DNA from: Arthrinium phaeospermum
Taxonomy: Eukaryota; Ascomycota; Sordariomycetes; Amphisphaeriales; Apiosporaceae
Assembly: GCA_006503535.1 (NCBI GenBank)
Contig: QYRS01000011.1
Coordinates: 1,364,001 to 1,428,000 of the forward strand
Direction: 5' to 3'
Length of the DNA stretch: 64,000 nucleotides
The notes beneath the pieces were generated by a model that worked only from the letters and a program-made list of their open reading frames with translations, was not told the DNA's origin and made no database searches. The translations under genes and the position numbers were made by a program. This document shows, in pieces, positions 36,232 through 46,037 of this stretch (the stretch's first letter is position 1; each line of letters begins with the position of its first letter).

Positions 36232-38293
36232 TTATGCCGCCAGCTGGCCGGCCGGTATAAGCGCGTGATCCAGGGGCTCCCCCGGCTCAGATCGCCAGCG
36301 TGACGCCTCGCGCTTCAGCCGGACAGCGATGCTTTGCCGGTCCTGCGGCAGCAAATCCGGCATAGAGGTCTGCAAACCCCGTAGGAAGGATTGCACAAAC
36401 TGGTCGATCTCGTGGCTCTCGTCGCGGTAGGCCGAACGGGGCTGCTCGAAATTCGGAAATAGCTGGTCCCAGATCATCTTCCACTTACCCGCCGGCGTGG
36501 CATGCTTATGGGTTACGGTGGGCAGCATGTCGGCAGATATCCCGCCGGTCGGCCTACAGAGCCCCGAGTTGGCGTGCGCATCGAGAGCAGCTTCGGACAG
36601 GACAGACTGGAAGCAGAGGTTGCAACTGTGGCGGCCCTTGGGGCTGTGCGCGGAGCGAAGATGCTGGCCCAGGGAACTAATGGACTGAAATGTCTTCGTC
36701 CTACAATTGGGATGCTGCTTCGGATTCATCTTGTAGAAGTGACAAGCTAGCCCGGTCCTCGTCACAGCGGACTTGTTAGGGTCGAGATTGGCCTCATGTG
36801 GGTTCATCGCGGGTATGGGCGCATTACCCTGGGCCGATGACGATTGATCAGATACCATTGCGTTGGATGTGTTGGAGCTACGCTTTCTCTTTTTGGTGGT
36901 ACTGTCCTCAGACTGCCTTTGATTGACCCCCATCGATTGTGTGTAACTTTGGGGTTTCTCTGCGCCCCAAGTGGAATGGTTGTTGGACGGGTGTCTTGGG
37001 CTGTTGAGGTGACTTGAGGCTGTCTTGCTGACCACCGAGGCGGTCTTTGGGTAGATGTAATTAGAGAAAGAGTTACCCTCGTTATAAGGATAACTATTCA
37101 CCGGCTGTATATGGGAACAAGTTGCTGATATGTGATGTCCGCCACTGGAATGTTCGTACTCGGGCCTGTACGGTAAGCTGAAGTCAGGCGCAAAGAGATT
37201 CGATGTCGACCGAAGGCCATCATCAATAACAAACTGTGATGGGCTACTCGGGAATTCACCAAAGCCAGGGGATTTGTGCGAGAATACTGTCGAGTTTGGT
37301 GAATCCTGATCAGCAAGACTGGAAAACACCGAAGAAGAGGGCGAACTCTGAGTAACGTGGATGGCGTGATCTGGAGCCGCATTTCCTTGAGGCTCAAAGC
37401 ATTGGGAGTCCACTCGTGTTGGGTTGACGGCATTACCTAGACGAAAGATGGGTTGTGGATCCGGCCATGACATGCTGGGCAAATCATTCGCATAGCCTGC
37501 GTCGGCTGGAGCCCATAGGTCAGCATCTCCAAGGCTCGATAGCCCGTCCCCGTCAAACATAGGCAGCAATGGTATGTCATGATCCGACGATATTAGCTGG
37601 GGGTTCCAATGGTGTTGCGGAGCCTCATGCACCATGCCGTGGAATGGAGGGCTGCCTGCATGAGAGGCACTCAAGTCTGAAGGAGTGGATGTACTCGTCA
37701 CATGCTCCTCATGTTCCGTACTGGACAGAGCCTCATTTGGCTTCTCGGGTATGTCCCACGTAGCGTGATACGCGTACGTGGTAAATGTGCCGGCTTCGTT
37801 GTAAGAGTCGGTGCAAGGCTGTTGATGCTTGCCGGTGTTGTCATTGGTATCAGATGCGGCTCTGTGCATGGGCTGCATATGCATCTGATGAGGTGGGGGC
37901 AGAGCCTCACCCCCTTTGTCAAGGTGGCTTCTGGTCCCTGGGGGAGGTTGCAGAGCCTCATCGGCTCCACTGGGTTTGCTTATATCAGGCGCCTTCCTCC
38001 CGCCCTTCTGTCGGCGCTTCCCACTTCCACACCGACCACTCCCATCCTTCACACGCTGTATTTCGACAGGGCAGTTTGCACACTTCTCTCTCCCACAGTC
38101 AGGGCAATGGTCCTCCAAAGACCGTATAGGACCCTGCTCACACCAGCACTGTTGTTTTTGACATATGTTAGCGGTGACTGCTTGACCATAATCGTCTGAT
38201 GGACTCCATTCATGAATAACACCAAATATAGCTTGCGTTGATACTCACACAGAACCACAATTGTTGTCGTTTCGCTCGCTTCGACGAAGACAT
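36232..38293 (-). CDS. Fungal Cys/His-rich putative regulator with N-terminal zinc-ribbon-like and C-terminal C2H2-like motifs
   Basis: Exon 1 (38293-38249, MSSSKRAKRQQLWFC) joins exon 2 (38148-36232) in phase over a 100-nt intron to give 653 aa. The N-terminal 45 residues have paired cysteines (FCCWC, CPDCGREKCANC), a ribbon-like arrangement right after a basic start. A long, disordered S/P/H/N-rich middle follows. Near residues 470-550 is the fungal block CHFYKMNPKQHPNC...LGQHLRSAHSPKGRHSCNLCF...HANSGLC, which resembles degenerate C2H2 fingers of a large ascomycete family of unknown role. A transcriptional or chromatin role is inferred from composition. A repeat array upstream (38660-38938) may be part of its promoter. 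Confidence 0.8.
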
Positions 38294-38659
38294 CGAGGGT
38301 AGTTCAAGAACAATGATGTATCAGATGTGATTCTTCGGTAGTAACATGGAGTGGTAGAATCCGTAATTCAAATCCGCCATGATTTCGCTGTGTACTGCTT
38401 GTCTCACGTTCGAATGTTATCAAAACTTCAACTAGTCGCATCCGAGACGAGAGTGCTGTGTAATTCAATACGATCTGGTTAGAAGATGTTTCTATCTTTT
38501 ACTTTGCCGTCGTTGGTATTGTTTGAGCTATCTTGAATGACCCGAGTGCTTGGGATACGGTAGACACATCTTCCCCAAAGATACTGGCATTGCCTGCCTC
38601 CTGGGGCGCGGCCCAGAGTTCAACCTCATACGCCTTGAGATGACACTTGATCCCGTTCA

Positions 38660-38938
38660 ATTGATCAAGGCCATGATTGGAACTGGTATCCGGTGTACTA
38701 GCTTTCTGTAAACGTGGACTTGCATGGTTCTCCCATACTCGGTGATGGACGAGTAACATCGAGAGAATCCGCACGCTTCTCGTGATGACACCCACTACTT
38801 TACATGCATATGCATCGCAGATTTGATCAAGCCCATGATCAAACCAGCCAGTAGTAATTGGTGAATTGATCAAAATTTTGATCATTTCAGCCAACCAGAA
38901 GCAGTCATCATCGGTGGGATTGATCAAGCTTGTGATCA
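38660..38938. repeat. Array of TTGATCAA-N5-TGATCA inverted repeats
   Basis: Three exact copies of TTGATCAA-N5-TGATCA occur at 38823-38841, 38866-38884 and 38920-38938, with spacers GCCCA, AATTT and GCTTG. A fourth imperfect copy begins at 38660. The flanks of the last two are also alike (TTTCA[A/G]CCAA). They lie 370-650 bp upstream of the Cys/His-rich regulator gene (ATG at 38293) and downstream of thioredoxin. A minus-strand frame stays open across them (38499 to about 39150), but its ATG-initiated part overlaps the thioredoxin end and I do not call it a gene. Confidence 0.75.
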
Positions 38939-39141
38939 TTTCAACCAATCCTATCGCGACCCGTTTCCAGGCTGATTCTTGGCCCCCAATCCCTACAAAT
39001 GCGAGGCACTCTTCGGATCCCGATTCACCGTTGTATATGATTGATACTTTAACTTGTTGAACTACCATAGAGACTGATGATAGTGGCGTATAGTAGACAC
39101 AGGTCCACCGGTGAGAATCCCAGTAAAGCAATACACGATCC

Positions 39142-39573
39142 TCACCAATCCTCATCCTTAAGCGCCGCCGCCACCTCATTCCCATCCTTCCCAGCCCCAG
39201 CCCCCGCCACCCCATCCCCCTCCTTCGCAAGCTCCTTCACCACATCCTCGACCGCCATCTTGAGCTTCGGCGGGCTCGCGATGCGAACTTCCTCGTATGC
39301 CTCACCCTCTTTCAGGAATAAGAAGGTGGGGATGGACGTGACGCGGTAGCGCGCCGCGATATCGGGCACGGCGTCAATGTCCACCGAGGCGAAGGCGACG
39401 CGCCCGGGCGCCGCGTGCTGCGCCGCGTGCTGCGCGAAGACGGGCGCCATGGCCTTGCACGGCCCGCACCAGGTGGCGTGGAAGTCGACGACGGCGAACG
39501 TGTTGGCGGCGAGCAGGGCGTCGTACTCGCTGGCGCTGGTGATGGTGGTGATTTTGCTGTCGGCCGCCGCCAT
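39142..39573 (-). CDS. Thioredoxin with C-terminal Gly/Ala extension
   Basis: The 143-aa frame starts at the ATG at 39573. An upstream extension of the frame begins without a family-like sequence and is left out. The thioredoxin fold is clear: strand VVDFHATW, redox motif W-C-G-P-C (Cys about 36 and 39), DIDAVPDIA, cis-Pro loop SIPTFLF. The protein is a general dithiol reductant of the cytosol (no targeting signal). A 35-residue tail rich in E, K, G and A follows the fold, longer than in classical 105-aa fungal thioredoxins. Its role is unknown. Confidence 0.93.
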   Translation of the reverse strand: MAAADSKITTITSASEYDALLAANTFAVVDFHATWCGPCKAMAPVFAQHAAQHAAPGRVAFASVDIDAVPDIAARYRVTSIPTFLFLKEGEAYEEVRIASPPKLKMAVEDVVKELAKEGDGVAGAGAGKDGNEVAAALKDEDW

Positions 39574-40327
39574 CTTGATATATAGGCTGGTGAGTGCTGT
39601 CTGTGTTTGTTGTGCGTGCGTTTGTTTGCAGTTATGGTTCGTTTGATCCAATATATGCAATGGAGGCGGTCGGCTGTTGTTGATTCAGTCTGAATTCGAT
39701 GTAGTACACGTCGACAGATGGAAAAAGCATGGAAGGGATGACAAATCCGAGGTTTTGGTTTTCGTGGAAGGCAGTTCCCCGCAGCTGTAGCCACTGAAAG
39801 CAGTATGACGATCAACAACTTCAGCTACTCGGGTATACTGGATATCCGTATACCCACAATCAAACCTGAGCAATGGTCTGTGAACATGATGTTATTGCAA
39901 GCAGTATTTAAGTAGCAAGTAGAGATACGCCACTTGCCTCTGATATACATACTGTTTAAACTGCAGGCCAGTGATTGCTATATTGTAAATTCCCTCTTTG
40001 GACTCCTTGAACCGAAGAACCTCGTAGAAAGCATGTCGCAATCGCATATGATCAATAGGATGACCGCTGGCTTGTTAAAAATAGTCGTATTTTCAATGCA
40101 AATGGTATCTTAATACATCACGCTGTTAAAAAAAAAAAAAAAAAGCACAGTCCAACAAGTCTCAACTTTCTCCCTTATCCCGAACGCCTTAGAAATGCAC
40201 CAACACAAAAACAAAAAGACAGGCGCCCTGCCGAAATCCATACAAACGAAGCCATAGGCCAACGTTCTTGCTTTTCACCCTCACCCGCGGTTATTGTAAG
40301 CAAGGATGGAACACTCCAAGTCCCCTT
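39574..40327. other. Intergenic, 0.75 kb, with a 17-nt poly-A tract
   Basis: Thioredoxin promoter side and 3' region of the WD40 gene. A run of 17 A lies at 40128-40144. No coding signal. Confidence 0.6.
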
Positions 40328-43300
40328 TTACACATCCGCCATCCTGCCACAGGCCGCGCAAAGCAGCCTTTGCCGCCCGCCAACCTTCTTGGCCTTGAAT
40401 TCATGGCCGCCACATTTGGAGCATTGCATATCTTCGCTCTCGTCGCTAGCACCCTCACTAGAGACTTCAGAGCTCAGGCGGCTGCGGTTGCTGGATTGAG
40501 AGCGCCGGGGACGGGTCGTTGTCGGTGGCGCCAGACGCCCAGCCTCTGCGGCTTGGACAGCTGCAATTCCATTGCTTAGGGGCATACTTTTGCGCCGATG
40601 AGCCATCTCTCTGCTATTTCTTGGCGACTCGTTTGATGTGCGGGATGTCCCTGTGCCGCCCAGGGCATGCGACCCCAGGCTCTTGCGTCGCTCATTGTCG
40701 GGTATGGCGATGGGCTCCATCAGAGCGGCAGCAGCTTCTGGTATCTCGCTTTGGGCACGAGCGTGACTCTTTGGCGGGGAGCCCGAGGTGGGTCCGCCGT
40801 TGCTTCCACCACCTCTGGCGGTACCGCCCATGTTTCGCCAGCGGTTAAGGTTCCAGAAACTGTAGCTCGCACCTACTGGGTCGAGCCGGAGTTCGTCCTC
40901 GTCATCGTCGTCCATGCTGCGGAACGAAAAGCTTGGCGTGGGCGGCAGCGCCGGGCTACTCAGCTGCTCCCGGCGCCCGGTCGTCCTAATACTGGCCGTA
41001 GGGCTTGTTGGCTGTCCTGTGCTGGGGGACGTGTTCGCGTAGGGCTGCCGCCGCGCCTCGGAGGCAAGTGTCGCCGCGCTGGACTTGACGGGGGTGCGGG
41101 CTTTGGCGGGGCTAATCGATCGCTCGCTGCGAGCAGGGGTCGATATGACGATGGAGTTGGGACGACTGGCTGTGCCTTCAATGTTTTGCCGCCACGAGTT
41201 AATGTTATCGGGGGTCATCTGCGCGCCCAGCCCGGAAAGCCGCTTGCTAACGGATGACCGCCGCGAACGCGGACCCCCAACGCTGCTGGCACTTGTTCGG
41301 GTCACTATGCTTCCCGACCGTCCCAGCACTCCCTCTCTCCCAAGCTTTCGCGAGAAAGAGGAGCCCGTCTCCCAGTTATCGCGGTGGCGCTTCTTAAACG
41401 CGCAGTCCTGCCGGAACACCTTGATCATGCCGTCTTGGTCAGCGGTCACAATGATGTTGCCATCATAGTGCTTGGACCGGTTGACAAAGGCCGGGGTTTG
41501 CTCAGGCTCCTGGACCGCAGGCGCCTCAGTTGGTTCCGGATCGTGGATGAGCGTGTTCTGGCTGGCGGTTGCCGACTCTTCCATACTACGCAGAGTCACA
41601 GGGGGCGGATTGCACAGAGAAAACACGGGATCATGAGAAGATTGAAGAAGCTGTCTCGTCGCAGTCGGAACAAATACCGCCTGCGTCACCACGGTCGGGT
41701 GGGCCTCGAAGTATTCGTAGGGGCGTTTCTCCTTATTCGTCGAGTGGGTCGTGGCTGTCGACCAGATGAAAGATTTTCGATCCTCACTGCCGCAAATGAT
41801 ATAGTTGCCGTCGTCACTGAAGCTCGCGCGAATCTGGTTGCATGTGTTCTCGTGCCCCTTGAATTTCAGCTCGAGGAGCTTGTCGTGCAGCCCGTATATG
41901 CGAATGCGCGAGTCATTCGAGGTGATGAGTATCTTGACTTCACCGTTCGGGTCGCTCGGCGGAAAGGGCATGGCCTGTATGCCCGTAATCTTGCTGCCCT
42001 TGGCATTCTTGCCCCTGGATGACCGGACGTGGATCTGGGTCTGGAACTTCAGGCCTTCCGTCTCGTAGAAAGTGCATAAGCCGTTCAGGCACCCCGCAAT
42101 AGACGTCTTTCCGTCTGGCGAAAACGCCACTGCCGTGATGAGGTCGGATAGCTGACTCGAGTAAGCAACCGCTTTATCTGGGATGCTCCAAAGCCGGAGA
42201 ACGGAGTCTAGCGAACCGGCTAGAAAAAAGCGATCATCTCGGGGATGAAAGGCTATAGACGTTACAAAGTCTTTGTGCTTGAAAGTGCACAGGCACTCCC
42301 GCCGGCTCATATGCCATAGCCGCACCGTCTTATCCATGGAAGACGACAGCAGGAAGTTGTTCTTGCTCCAGCTGAGAGCCAGAATCTCACCGGCATGGCC
42401 AACAAACTCTCGCACGGGCTCGGGGTGAAATACGGGTGCACTCAATCGCTCGCCGTAGGAACCTTGGGCTGTCTCGTGCTCATCGTAGGCCCTCCTGTCT
42501 TCTGGCGACGACATGACGGCCCAGATGCGGACAACCCGGTCCTTGCCGGCGGTCGCGAGGTATTTGCCATCCTTGCTGAACTCAACTGCCCAGACAGGAC
42601 CCCCCGTAGTTACGTCCTTCGAACCGAGCGCGTGCGTTCCTTTGCTCGAGGTCTCGTCGACCGACTTCTCGCTCCCATCGGGGAGAGGTCGAGTCCCTAT
42701 CAGCTCCTGCGCGAGGAACATGCGGTTGAACTCCTTCAGTTTCTTGTTATGGGACCGGACGCGAATGTATCGCGGTGGCTCTTTGTGGTGCGGAATGTAG
42801 CCGCCGGCCTCGACCGTAGAAGAGAAGACGACGGCATTGGCGCCTTCCGTCCGTCGCTCGCTAAACTCCGAGGCGTTGTCGTTGTCATCGTCGTCCTTCT
42901 TCTTGTTTCCGATCATACTCAGCCGGCTTAGAAAGTTGCCCTTCTTCTTTTCCTTGGTAGGCTCCGGCGTCGGCGCGGCAAGCTGCTTCGTTGCGAGATC
43001 CGAGCTGGGGCGAGGAAGCCCGTCATTGACGGCAGCCGGGCTATCGGGTCTGCCGGAAGTGAACAGTCGCGCGGGTATCGATCGGTCCGTGTTTGTTCTC
43101 ACGAATATATGCTACATCCCATGGCAACATTAGCTTCCAGCCAGCCCCTGATGGTTGCGCCTACCGGCCGAACCAAGACGGCGAGGAGCTAACTAACGTG
43201 TGATAATGGGTCTATGGCAGGAGGCGACGGCGTGGCAGGGGCGGCTCCGTTCTTGGTTGTGCTGTCTTTGCCATCTTTGAGGGTATCTTTTCGCGATAGT

Positions 43301-43820
43301 TTCGAGGTTCCTCTTCTGCCCGTGGCGGATAGGGATAGATGACTGTTGCTGCCTATTTAGAGAGTGGGTCTGTCAGTTCATATGTTATCCCATGCAGAGA
43401 TCGTCTCGTCGCTCATAGCCATAGCCATAGCCTGCCACGTCGTGGGGGCGGTGTGCCGCATATGCGTGAGCGTGCTGTAATCGCAAGCAAGGAAGCGCAT
43501 CCCGCAACTGGGCATCAGCCCAACGGGTGATCGTACCATTGCCGCAGGAGGCTGTGCTGGAGGAAGATGACAAGACACTAAGGCAAGGCGGGCTTGTCTT
43601 GTGCTGACATGCCAGGCAAACACCCAGACATATACAATCACGTACCTTGAGGGGCATTTGGGGAGACGTCTTGGCCGTTGGGAGTATCGTTGGTGGCAGA
43701 GGAGGCGCCATCAGGCTTGCTGGTAGCGCGATTGGTGCCACCTTCATCAGACAACATGCGCGAGCTGTCGTCATGATGGCGGGCGCTTGAGACTTTGACA
43801 GCTGGAGTAGAGCTGGACAT
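40328..43820 (-). CDS. Large WD40-repeat protein of the YMR102C/WDR44 type
   Basis: Exons 43820-43646, 43352-43198 and 43111-40328 join in phase to about 1,037 aa. The N-terminal 200 residues are disordered, S/T/K/D-rich with a KKKGNFLSRLSMIGNKKK basic patch. Then come WD repeats (GPVWAVEFSKDGKYLATAG; FVGHAGEILALSWSKNNFLLSSS; HKDFVTSIAFHPRDDRFFLAG; LITAVAFSPDGKTSIAG). A long Ser/Pro/Arg-rich tail follows. The very C-terminus has four cysteines (CSKCGG...LLCAACG), a zinc ribbon. This order matches fungal proteins related to yeast YMR102C and to human WDR44. The yeast relatives are linked to drug sensitivity, but the molecular role is unclear. The HIFVRTNTD segment that begins exon 3 supports the chosen acceptor at 43112-43113. 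Confidence 0.9.
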
Positions 43821-44822
43821 TTTCCATCATGCGCTTATGGGGAGAGTCAGTGAGTCGGTGTCGCTCTTGCTGACAACGTTGAACGCAGGTGCGTTTTGGC
43901 TGGCGGGCTGTGGCTTCGGCAACCGCGGACAGGAATATCGTCCCAGTTAGTGTCGTTCAATCGGCGGGTGGTTGGGTGGATCATGGAAGCATGGCAGCGC
44001 ATCCTATGCGAACTCCCCATAGAATAATGTAGTAAATGCGTGCCTAAGATTACTACCTTAATGCATCGAATCGGTCAGAAAAGTGCCCGAGTGGTTGGAA
44101 ATGAGCAGCGGCCCCAGAGCGCGGCGGGGTTCTAGGACAGCTATTAATACTTTTCAAAGAACTGGAGGTCCAACGTCGCACGTGTGTTGTAATCGAGATG
44201 AATCCTAAAAACAGCAACGCGAATTGATAGTCGATGGTTGCCTGCCTACCTACCTTGCGGATTGTCATGCGGCAATATGCGCAGTATTGAGACCAAACAT
44301 GAGCCTGGGCGTATTACTACATGCAGTAATTTTGTTTGCCAGTTTCGGTTCGAGACTCTGCGCGAATTGACCCATGACGTCCGTCCGCTTAAGGTTAATT
44401 GGCTACATATGTAGAAGATACGTCATTCCAGGTTCAGTGCCACGTCTCGGGTTCCATACCTTGCCTACCTACTTTGTATCCCGGCAATGCTCCAGTTATC
44501 AGATGTCCTACCGGTTTGAATTTAATATGCAAGCTTGGCCGAGGCCTTGCAATCAAATTGAGTTGCGAGATGGCTCATGGTTTGCGTCTCGACTGCCGTG
44601 AAACTCGCTTTGGCAGATGTCCGCTCAAGTCTTCTGTTGTTCACATCCGTTGCTCAGCTCGTCCTGCGTTTCTAACTATAACCTTGGGTACGCAGGCATG
44701 ATAATGTATATGTACTTCACTACGGGTCCCAAAAAGGTAGACTTTACAGTGTCTGGATCAACGTTGCCGAATATCGGGAGTTTTTATGCTTCTCAAAGTG
44801 CTTCCCAGTCGCACTCTCGGGT
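43821..44822. other. Intergenic, 1.0 kb
   Basis: Promoter of the WD40 gene and 3' region of dom34. No supported gene. Confidence 0.5.
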
Positions 44823-46037
44823 TTATATTATCAAGTCTGGTTCTTCTATCACGCCGTTTTGGCCGTCTCCTTCGTCCTCGTCCTCGTCGTCATCCAGCCC
44901 GAGCATTGGATAAGTAAGAATCGCGGCAATGCCGCCCAGCGCATCTAACCTCTGGCCACTTTCGTGATCACTACTTACGATCCTAGCTTCGCCGCCGTCC
45001 TCTCGCACCCGGTCAACAAGCGTCACGTACTTTTTCCTCGTAGCCAGATCGAGACTCCGGAACAGGGAGTTGTTGATCATAAGCACACCTCCACCCCTTC
45101 CGACTGCGCCCTCGTTGACTGCCTTGACTACTGTCGAGACGCCATACCACGCACGTCCATCGTCTTTGCGGAGGCGGGCAAAGAGCTCGTCCATGTACCG
45201 TGTCTCCTTGGAGAACTTCATGTCCTTCATCGTGGCCAGAACCTCCGGGCTCTTGAGAATCTCATTTAGGCTATGGAGGTGCCCCGAAGATGAGTGCACC
45301 ACTGTAGCTTCCTTGGCCATGGCCATCATGGTCTTGTCGGCCTTTCTTGTCCCTTCTTCTGATATGTACTTCTTGAAATCTCCTGCCACAAACCCGGGGC
45401 TGGCCAACAGTAGAGGGCGAGGCGTCCCGAAGTCGATGCTTCGCATGAGCGTCGTCAGGGTCTTGTCGAAGAAGCGGCGCATCCCTGAATTCTGATCTGA
45501 ACTGGCCGCCCGCTTCTTGGGTATCGTACTCTCGACGCGCTGTTTCAGAATGGTGCGGTACTCGGTGATGAGGCAGATGTTGGCGATTCCCTCCTGCATA
45601 ACCACGGCGGCAACCGTGCCCTCCTTGTCCTGCTTCAGCGACTCTTGCAGGGTTTCTGTTGCGACCGAGTCCCAGCCATTCTTTTTCCATATGGTGAAGG
45701 GGCGGCTCAGCTCGAGATCGAGGGTGTGGTACTGGCCGATGTTGACGAAACTGTTCTCGACGATGACCGTACCGGTGACGTGCAGCGAGGATGCGGCCGT
45801 GTCGAAAAATGTGGACGTGACTCGTATAGTGAGGTCAGTGTGAACGCGCTCGGAGTGGGTGCTTCCAGTCTTGGACTCTGTCGTGACCTTGCGGACGGCA
45901 TGGGCCTTGATGACATCTTCGGCCGAGATCAGGTTGTTGGCGTGCCACATGTCTTCGGGCTCTACTGGTAGCAGAGTCACGCTCCCTTCGCCAATGTCAT
46001 TGAGACGCTGGGAAGACTTTGCCCCGACCAGCTGCAT
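44823..46037 (-). CDS. dom34: Dom34/Pelota ribosome-rescue factor
   Basis: The intronless 404-aa frame starts at the ATG at 46037. It has the three eRF1-like domains of Pelota: an N-terminal Sm-like domain (GEGSVTLLPVEPEDMWHANNLI, about 1-130), a central domain (VVMQEGIANICLIT...DFGTPRPLLLASPGF) and a C-terminal domain (GVSTVVKAVNEGAVGRGGGVLMINNSLFR...SSDHESGQRLDALGGIAAILTYP). Together with Hbs1 and Rli1 it splits stalled ribosomes for no-go and non-stop mRNA decay. As expected, no GGQ motif is present. The tail is acidic (DDDEDEDEGDG). The start is supported because the conserved Sm-like domain begins at once. Confidence 0.95.
   Translation of the reverse strand: MQLVGAKSSQRLNDIGEGSVTLLPVEPEDMWHANNLISAEDVIKAHAVRKVTTESKTGSTHSERVHTDLTIRVTSTFFDTAASSLHVTGTVIVENSFVNIGQYHTLDLELSRPFTIWKKNGWDSVATETLQESLKQDKEGTVAAVVMQEGIANICLITEYRTILKQRVESTIPKKRAASSDQNSGMRRFFDKTLTTLMRSIDFGTPRPLLLASPGFVAGDFKKYISEEGTRKADKTMMAMAKEATVVHSSSGHLHSLNEILKSPEVLATMKDMKFSKETRYMDELFARLRKDDGRAWYGVSTVVKAVNEGAVGRGGGVLMINNSLFRSLDLATRKKYVTLVDRVREDGGEARIVSSDHESGQRLDALGGIAAILTYPMLGLDDDEDEDEGDGQNGVIEEPDLII

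Noticed and set aside
38499..39230. Long minus-strand open frame (243 codons) over the inverted-repeat array
   Set aside because: It starts at a TTG, its first ATGs overlap the end of the thioredoxin gene, it has no domain or signal, and the repeats explain its repetitive residues.
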